From Paraburkholderia dilworthii (GTDB lineage: Bacteria; Pseudomonadota; Gammaproteobacteria; Burkholderiales; Burkholderiaceae), in NCBI RefSeq assembly GCF_000472525.1, contig NZ_AWZT01000025.1:33753-97752 (forward strand): 64,000 nucleotides of DNA. The letters are read 5' to 3'. Below are positions 58,836 through 64,000 of this stretch, in pieces. Position 1 is the first letter of the stretch; each line of letters begins with the position of its first letter. Made by a program: the position numbers and the translations under genes. Below the pieces are notes generated by a model that worked only from the letters and a program-made list of their open reading frames with translations, was not told where the DNA came from and did no database searches.

Positions 58836-61310
58836 TCAGGTTCCCTTGTTGACTAATGCGGAGCGACTTGCCGCACGCTTGAGCAGGCATTCGATACAGA
58901 CATCCTTCGGTAGCAGTGGTATTGCAACGGGCACATTTTTGGGACCAGGCAAGCTCTTGCTGGCTGAATGCACCACCCAGCTACCGTTGGTTCCAGTCTC
59001 GATACCGCCCGCCTGCCAGCGGGTATAGCTACCGCCGCCGTTGATCACCACTTCCTCCTTTGCGGTGATCGTGATCTGGTTGGCCGTCTGCGTGATATTT
59101 AGCTTCGCCAGAATGTTGATGCTGTCTTTCAGCGCCCTCAGATCAATGTCACCCCCCGCGGCAATGAGGTTCATCCCCGCTTTAGCGCAGAACAGCCGGA
59201 TGCCATTCCTGACGCTGGCCAGCAGACGCCCACCGGTTGACAGGCTGACATGCTGGCCGCTGGTCAACGCAATATGCTCGCCGCTCGCGATATGGGTCGA
59301 GCGCGCCGTGGTGGTCTCGATACCGGCGGGACTCGCGAGGACCAGATGCGGTTCAGCGAATTCCGGGAAGCTCTTTTGCGCATGGCTGCCCGCCGGTCCG
59401 CTCAGGGCGTCGTTCTGCGCCTTCAGGACCTTTGTGACATCGCTCTGATCTTTATCAGCGTCTTGCGCCTGATTCTGCTGCGCCATTCCGGCGAGGCTCT
59501 CATGCTGCCCACGTGCCTGCGTGAGCCGCTGCACCGTCTCGCCCATGTCCTTCGCCGGGGCCATCGCACCGCTGCGGGCTTCTGTGGTGATGAGCAGGCC
59601 TTTGTTCGCCCGGATCACGCCGTGCGCATCGGTGGCGAGCTCGACACCCTCACCACGCGCCTGCTTGCGTCCCTCGCCGGGCACGATGCGCGTGTTGTAG
59701 CCCACTACCAGCCGCGAATTCGCCTGGTCGCTCGTCACCTGCGCCTGTAACTCGCCCGGCGTGTCATCGGCGACGAACTGGTTCGACGCGCCTCCTTGCA
59801 GGTCACGGCTGCGCATGCCTGACAGTGCGCGGTTAGTCTGGAGCGGCCACGGCGGCATGTTGTCCGCGTTATAGGCCTGGCCGATCACGAACGGCCGGTC
59901 CGGATCGCCGTTGATGAAATCCACGATCACTTCCGTGCCGATGCGCGGCACGCTGATCGTGCCGTGGCCGTTGCCCGCCCATGTGGTCATCACCCGCACC
60001 CAGCACGACGAATTCGCGTCCCGCCCTGGCGAGCGGTCCCAGCGGAACTTCAGCGTCACCCGCCCATACGGCTCGGTGGAGACGATGTTGTTTTCAAAAC
60101 CCGTCACCACCGCGGTCTGCGGCCCGGTGGTGCGTGGTTTGGGGACCGTGCGCGCCGGGCGGAACACATTGGTCGCCGGCTGCACGGTAAAGTCCGTGCG
60201 GAACCGGTAGGCGCCCGGACCGGTGGATCCCGCGGTCTCCTCGGCGTCGAGTCTCGCGCGGATCACCATATATTCCTGATTGGCTTTCCGGTACGGATGG
60301 TTCTCCAGATCGAAGGTCGTCCCGCACACCACATTGCGCACGCTGCCCCGGCCTTCGGCCCGCTCGCCGCGCGCGAAGAGTTCCTCGATGCGGATCTGCG
60401 CGAGCTTCCCGCCCTCGGCCGGGTCCGTGTAGTCGCCCGGCCACTCGTAGCGCGCCAGATCGTTGTCCACCGTTTCCTGCGGCTGGACCCTGCGTACGCC
60501 GAGGTCCGCCTCGGGCTGCCTGAAGTCGTAGTCGCCGGTGGTCCACACGCCCGACTGCAACGTCTGGGCGATATCGAACGCGTCGATATACTCCGCATCG
60601 ATTTTATGTCCCGGCGGGTAGCACGCCAGCGTGTGATACGCCTCGCTGTCCACCGGTTTATGTGCGCCCACATGATCCACGAACACCATCGTGTGATGGG
60701 TTTGCGAATGTTCGAAGAACCAGTAGATGCCGTGTTCCTGCATCAGCCGCTGGATGAAGGCGAAGTCCGTCTCACCATACTGGACCTGATAGTCGAGTGG
60801 CGGATAGGTCCGGCTGGTGCGCCAGGCACAGGTATCCCGGTAGGCCTGCAACACCTCGCGAATGATGTCGCGCACGTTCTTGCGCTGGAAAATCCGGTAG
60901 TCCGAGCGCTGGTCCGCCAGAAAAATCCACGGTTGCAGGGTGAGCTGGTAATGGCTTACCCGGTCCTGCTGTTCGACAAAGCGCGCGCGGGTGACGATGC
61001 CGCTGATCTCACGCGTGCCGCTGCCGATATTGCGGGCCCACACGGGACCCGAAGACCGGCTTATTCCTTCGAGCTCGATGCTCACCGTCAGCTCGTTGCC
61101 GATCATGTCGCGCAGGTCGAGGTTCGCCGCGTCGTCGGTGAACATGTCGAGGTCGTCCGGCGTCACCATGTCCAGCAGGTAGGTGGAGATTTCCGACAGG
61201 GCTTCCCCGCCGCGGATCGATCGGAGCACCAGCGCGGGCTGCCCCGACGGTGACCCGGGCAAGGCACTGCCAGCCGCCGTGACGGTGCGTTTCGTGGAAA
61301 ACTTCAGCAT
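58836..61310 (-). CDS. vgrG: VgrG spike protein (TssI) with DUF2345
   Basis: An 824-residue T6SS spike. Residues about 1–500 are the gp27/gp5-like core (IFQRKNVRDIIREVLQAY, YGETDFAFIQRLMQEHGIYW, KFRWDRSPGRDANSSCWVRV, GTEVIVDFINGDPDRPFVIGQ). Residues about 505–790 are DUF2345, the beta-helix extension (SGQHVSLSTGGRLLASVRNG, GGDIDLRALKDSINILAKLN). No extra catalytic domain follows. The ATG at 61310 has AAGAGA upstream. It comes 43 bases after the TssF-containing gene and two bases before the adaptor gene. Confidence 0.94.
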   Translation of the reverse strand: MLKFSTKRTVTAAGSALPGSPSGQPALVLRSIRGGEALSEISTYLLDMVTPDDLDMFTDDAANLDLRDMIGNELTVSIELEGISRSSGPVWARNIGSGTREISGIVTRARFVEQQDRVSHYQLTLQPWIFLADQRSDYRIFQRKNVRDIIREVLQAYRDTCAWRTSRTYPPLDYQVQYGETDFAFIQRLMQEHGIYWFFEHSQTHHTMVFVDHVGAHKPVDSEAYHTLACYPPGHKIDAEYIDAFDIAQTLQSGVWTTGDYDFRQPEADLGVRRVQPQETVDNDLARYEWPGDYTDPAEGGKLAQIRIEELFARGERAEGRGSVRNVVCGTTFDLENHPYRKANQEYMVIRARLDAEETAGSTGPGAYRFRTDFTVQPATNVFRPARTVPKPRTTGPQTAVVTGFENNIVSTEPYGRVTLKFRWDRSPGRDANSSCWVRVMTTWAGNGHGTISVPRIGTEVIVDFINGDPDRPFVIGQAYNADNMPPWPLQTNRALSGMRSRDLQGGASNQFVADDTPGELQAQVTSDQANSRLVVGYNTRIVPGEGRKQARGEGVELATDAHGVIRANKGLLITTEARSGAMAPAKDMGETVQRLTQARGQHESLAGMAQQNQAQDADKDQSDVTKVLKAQNDALSGPAGSHAQKSFPEFAEPHLVLASPAGIETTTARSTHIASGEHIALTSGQHVSLSTGGRLLASVRNGIRLFCAKAGMNLIAAGGDIDLRALKDSINILAKLNITQTANQITITAKEEVVINGGGSYTRWQAGGIETGTNGSWVVHSASKSLPGPKNVPVAIPLLPKDVCIECLLKRAASRSALVNKGT

Positions 61311-61353
61311 GAGTCTCTTTCAGATGGAATGAACTGGTGCACTTGCCGGCTAC

Positions 61354-64000
61354 TCAGGCCGCGCTACGGGTGCCCATGCGCGGCGGCCACTGTGCGACGG
61401 GCCCGCGCTGTACTGATCGCATGGACGTCTCCACGAAGGCATGCATCGAGACGTGGCGGACCAGATAGTGGTCAAGGATCAGCCCGAGCAGATATGGGCT
61501 TTCGCCGGCGAGGCCCGCTTCATCGACGGTGAGCGTGCAGCCGGTACCGCACCCGAAAACGAGTTCTTCGGCTCCGGGCAGCCGGCGCGTGACCGTCAGC
61601 ATCTCAACGCCCACGATGCCTTGCACCTGCTGCACAAAGCCGGGGTTGTCGCCCGTGTCATACAGCAGGAGCAGTTCGCGCAGTCTCGCGCCGCTGGTGT
61701 CCTCCAGTGGCAGATGATTGAAGTTCAGCTGGCGGACCAATCGCCAGGCGCTGGCGCCTCGGGCAAGCGGCGCCCTGGGCGTGGTCGGCGCCCGGATCAG
61801 TCCGACGCTGCTGAGCGGTGCGCTAACGACCGGGGTCAGATCGTCCACGCCGTTGACCGGCAGAAGACTGGGCAGATCACGATTGCTGACCCACACCTGT
61901 GCGCTGATGTACCGCATGTCGTCATGAGCAGGTGCACCGTGTGCATCGACCAGCGACACCAGTATCTCGCCCGGCGCGTAGGCGGCGCGTGTCTGGTAGC
62001 GGCGCGTCGGGTCGCCGCCTCGCGCCGGCTTGCGGGTTGCCACGAAGTACCGTCCGGCGCCATTTTTTTCATTGCCCGCCAGTGTCTCGTACAGCGGATG
62101 GAACTCATGCCCCGCCGATTTCCTGCCGATGAAGCCGGACATCGCCCCGATGGAAAACACCTCATAGTCGTCGGGCGCGAGTGGGTCAACAAGCAGGGGC
62201 GCGGGTGTGTGATCGTCAGGCAGTCTGAGCCGGTCTATCCTGACTGGGAATAGATTGATGACGGGCGTGCAGAACAGCGCGAAATGCGACGCATCGACCC
62301 GCACCGCCAGATCGCCCGCCGGGCGGTCGAGCAGTACGACAATTTCGACCTCCTGCCCGTCGATCCGGCGCAGTCCCGCCTCAAGCCCGGTCAGCGTGAA
62401 GAAATAGAAGCGCTCGGCACAGACCGCATATTCGTGCAGCAGGTTGTGACCATGAAACTTCGGCCAGGCAAGCGGCAGCATCGCCTGGTCCGCGCCGAGT
62501 CCTTCATGCACGACCGCATCACGTCTGACAGCGTGGAGATGCTCCTGAGCAGTCGCAAAACTACCCGGTGCCGCGAGCACGGATGCAACGCCCGCCGCAT
62601 GCAGGAGTTCGAACAGTTGCGAGGCGGTCCGCACGTCGCCCGCGAGATAGACCGGCAGGCGATCGAGCCCGCGCAACTGCCCAACGGTGATGCTGCCGGA
62701 GGTACGCAGCCGCAGGCGTAGCGCCGCGCGCACCGTGCGGTCCGGGCGCACATAGCGGTCGAGCGCGGGGATATCGGGCGGAATACCGGTGAGCCGGGCG
62801 CTAACGATTTCCAGTGGATAGAGCGTGACGTCCTGCGTGCTGCGGAACTTGCATGCCGAGCCGCCGCCATCGGGAACACCGGACGCAAACAGGCTGCCGT
62901 GGGCAAGACAGACTCCGCCGGCAAGTTCGCCCTTCACGTGATCCGGGTAAAGCCGTGCCACGCCCATCGAGGGCGTGGGCGCAAGATAGTTCGGATAGAG
63001 GCATTGCAGCAGCGGTCGCGTGAAGTCAGGGAACGCGGCATCGAGTTTCATGCGCATGCGCGCGGCCATGAAGGCAAATGCCTCGATCAGCCGCTGAACG
63101 TACACATCGCCGATTTCGCCCGCCTGCATCCCCAGGCGCCTTGCGATTTTTGGATGCGCCTGCCCGAATTCAGCGGCGAGTTCGCGCATGTACAGCAACT
63201 CTTCGTTGTAGTACGTCAGCAGTTGCTGATCCCTGCCTGTATCCGGGCGCTGATTGCATGGTGCGTCGCGTTTCGTGAACTGCTTCACGTAGTGCTCCGG
63301 CTCGAAACACATGCCGGTAATGGGCGCATCGGTGGGCGCATGCCCAAGCCATCCGGACCAGCCCAGCTGCTCGGTTCCACCGAGCACCGCAGGTGGTGCG
63401 CCCTGTGGCTTGATGCGTAACTCCAGCTCCCAGCGGTATCCGCGCCCGGTAAATTCCGTCACGCATTCGACCAGCTTCGGCAGGTCCTTGCCTCGTGGCG
63501 TGAAATCCAGATAGACGTCCAGGTCGAGTGGTCCCAGCACGACGCGGAACTTGTGCTGGCGATCCGGCACCTGCTCGCCGAGCATCGCGCCCATCCCCAG
63601 CGTTGACGACTCCACCGGCTTTCCGAGGTAGCTGTGACTGTCGGGCGCGATTTCCATCCAGTGAAAGATGTACTCCTCGATCGCGACAGGCACGCCGAAG
63701 TAGTGTTCGAGCGTCGCGCATAAACCGTCCGGATTGCGCGCTTCACGCACCAGATGCGCGGACGCTGCCAGCCGCGCGTGCGCAGGAAACGGCTGGCCGG
63801 CGATTTCGTGCGGATCGTGGCCGGCGAGGCTTGCGACATAAAACGAGAACGTTTCATCGTCCGGCCGATCAAGCCCCGCGGCAGCCTGGCCCGAGGCCCA
63901 CGCCCGGTACAGCAGCGTCAGATAACGGTGATGGAAAATGTCGAGGAAATTGACCAGCGTCGGGTCGTGCCGGTTCTGCTCACGCTCGCGCGCGATCTCG
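61354..64000 (-). CDS. TssG–TssF baseplate proteins in one continuous reading frame (5' part beyond window)
   Basis: The frame is open from base 64000 to the stop at 61354. The first about 245 visible codons are the C-terminal part of TssG (EEYIFHWMEIAPDSHSYLG, MLGEQVPDRQHKFRVVLGPL, TEQLGWSGWLGH). A linker of about 40 residues follows, then a complete TssF of about 620 residues (LLTYYNEELLYMRELAAEF, HPKIARRLGM, LLQCLYPNYLAPTPSMGVARL). TssF and TssG form the wedge of the T6SS baseplate and are normally separate, with tssF first. Here TssG comes first and no stop divides them. An internal GTG at 63288 could also make free TssF. No stop is seen upstream of 63750 either. Confidence 0.85.
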   Translation of the reverse strand, partial: EIAREREQNRHDPTLVNFLDIFHHRYLTLLYRAWASGQAAAGLDRPDDETFSFYVASLAGHDPHEIAGQPFPAHARLAASAHLVREARNPDGLCATLEHYFGVPVAIEEYIFHWMEIAPDSHSYLGKPVESSTLGMGAMLGEQVPDRQHKFRVVLGPLDLDVYLDFTPRGKDLPKLVECVTEFTGRGYRWELELRIKPQGAPPAVLGGTEQLGWSGWLGHAPTDAPITGMCFEPEHYVKQFTKRDAPCNQRPDTGRDQQLLTYYNEELLYMRELAAEFGQAHPKIARRLGMQAGEIGDVYVQRLIEAFAFMAARMRMKLDAAFPDFTRPLLQCLYPNYLAPTPSMGVARLYPDHVKGELAGGVCLAHGSLFASGVPDGGGSACKFRSTQDVTLYPLEIVSARLTGIPPDIPALDRYVRPDRTVRAALRLRLRTSGSITVGQLRGLDRLPVYLAGDVRTASQLFELLHAAGVASVLAAPGSFATAQEHLHAVRRDAVVHEGLGADQAMLPLAWPKFHGHNLLHEYAVCAERFYFFTLTGLEAGLRRIDGQEVEIVVLLDRPAGDLAVRVDASHFALFCTPVINLFPVRIDRLRLPDDHTPAPLLVDPLAPDDYEVFSIGAMSGFIGRKSAGHEFHPLYETLAGNEKNGAGRYFVATRKPARGGDPTRRYQTRAAYAPGEILVSLVDAHGAPAHDDMRYISAQVWVSNRDLPSLLPVNGVDDLTPVVSAPLSSVGLIRAPTTPRAPLARGASAWRLVRQLNFNHLPLEDTSGARLRELLLLYDTGDNPGFVQQVQGIVGVEMLTVTRRLPGAEELVFGCGTGCTLTVDEAGLAGESPYLLGLILDHYLVRHVSMHAFVETSMRSVQRGPVAQWPPRMGTRSAA
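63286..63298 (-). promoter_or_regulatory. Possible internal ribosome site and GTG start for TssF
   Basis: On the minus strand GGAG (plus 63295–63298) is six bases before GTG (63286–63288), in frame, 22 codons ahead of the TssF core. It could let ribosomes start free TssF inside the fused frame. Confidence 0.4.

Noticed and set aside
59964..61253. 429-codon plus-strand frame inside vgrG
   Set aside because: Antisense shadow; the minus-strand VgrG motifs are unambiguous.
1..64000. Insertion sequences, integrases, tRNA or rRNA genes, attachment sites
   Set aside because: No transposase or integrase motifs, and no tRNA-like cloverleaf or terminal repeats were recognised anywhere in the window; a dedicated RNA-gene search was not possible.

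Overview
The window looks like one chromosomal stretch from a GC-rich betaproteobacterium of the Burkholderia sensu lato group (Burkholderia/Paraburkholderia/Caballeronia). The assignment rests on gene content: a phasin, a lysine-tailed HU protein, the DUF2844–DUF3443 pair, an EmrAB–NodT efflux operon with two MarR genes, and a type VI secretion (T6SS) cluster with a Tle1-type phospholipase. No rRNA, tRNA, CRISPR array, transposase or replication origin was seen. Both edges cut through genes.

Layout. (1) 1–3213, minus: a three-gene set of ATP-grasp ligase, alpha-E protein and transglutaminase. (2) 3474–7009: an HU-like protein with its terminator, a MocR regulator and an IclR regulator. (3) 7226–14185, plus: an apparently complete uptake-and-oxidation operon (PotABCD-like ABC transporter plus a three-subunit amine or opine dehydrogenase), probably controlled by the divergent IclR gene, with a promoter and terminator. 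(4) 14205–18012, minus: ketopantoate reductase and nucleoside salvage (nucleoside hydrolase, cytidine deaminase, wrecked nucleoside transporter), then two small unknown genes. (5) 18140–24099, minus: a signalling cluster with a solute-binding-like periplasmic protein, a small protein, a membrane hybrid kinase, a soluble REC–PAS–NarX-like kinase and a NarL-type regulator. (6) 24442–29485, plus: a cyclopropane fatty acid synthase-like methyltransferase, an HPP–CBS membrane protein and a MarR–ClC pair; the last two units share a 20-bp upstream element. (7) 29502–35397, minus: DUF488, then EmrAB–NodT efflux with two MarR genes; three matching palindromes lie before emrA and both marR genes.

(8) 35424–43768: a second, larger ATP-grasp/alpha-E/transglutaminase set in which ATP-grasp and alpha-E are fused, plus a 1160-residue transglutaminase–DUF2126 protein and a divergent zinc peptidase. 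(9) 43762–49121: a pepsin-like DUF3443 lipoprotein with DUF2844, a phasin, a collagen-like secreted protein, a possible 27-residue membrane peptide, a DUF4410 lipoprotein and a lone receiver. (10) 49237–54174: a sevenfold 9-bp repeat, divergent DipZ and TlpA-like thioredoxin genes, a deletion scar joining half a LysR gene to half an SDR gene, and a YihY-type membrane protein. (11) 54189–64000, minus: a T6SS baseplate and effector module (TssG–TssF in one frame, VgrG, DUF4123 adaptor, DUF3304 lipoprotein, Tle1 phospholipase, PAAR, and an AT-rich unknown membrane-anchored protein).

The strongest candidates for undescribed biology are the paired ATP-grasp/alpha-E/transglutaminase systems, the TssG–TssF fusion, the Tle1 island with its orphan gene, and the two regulatory-site families. 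All family names come from reading motifs by eye; no database search was run.
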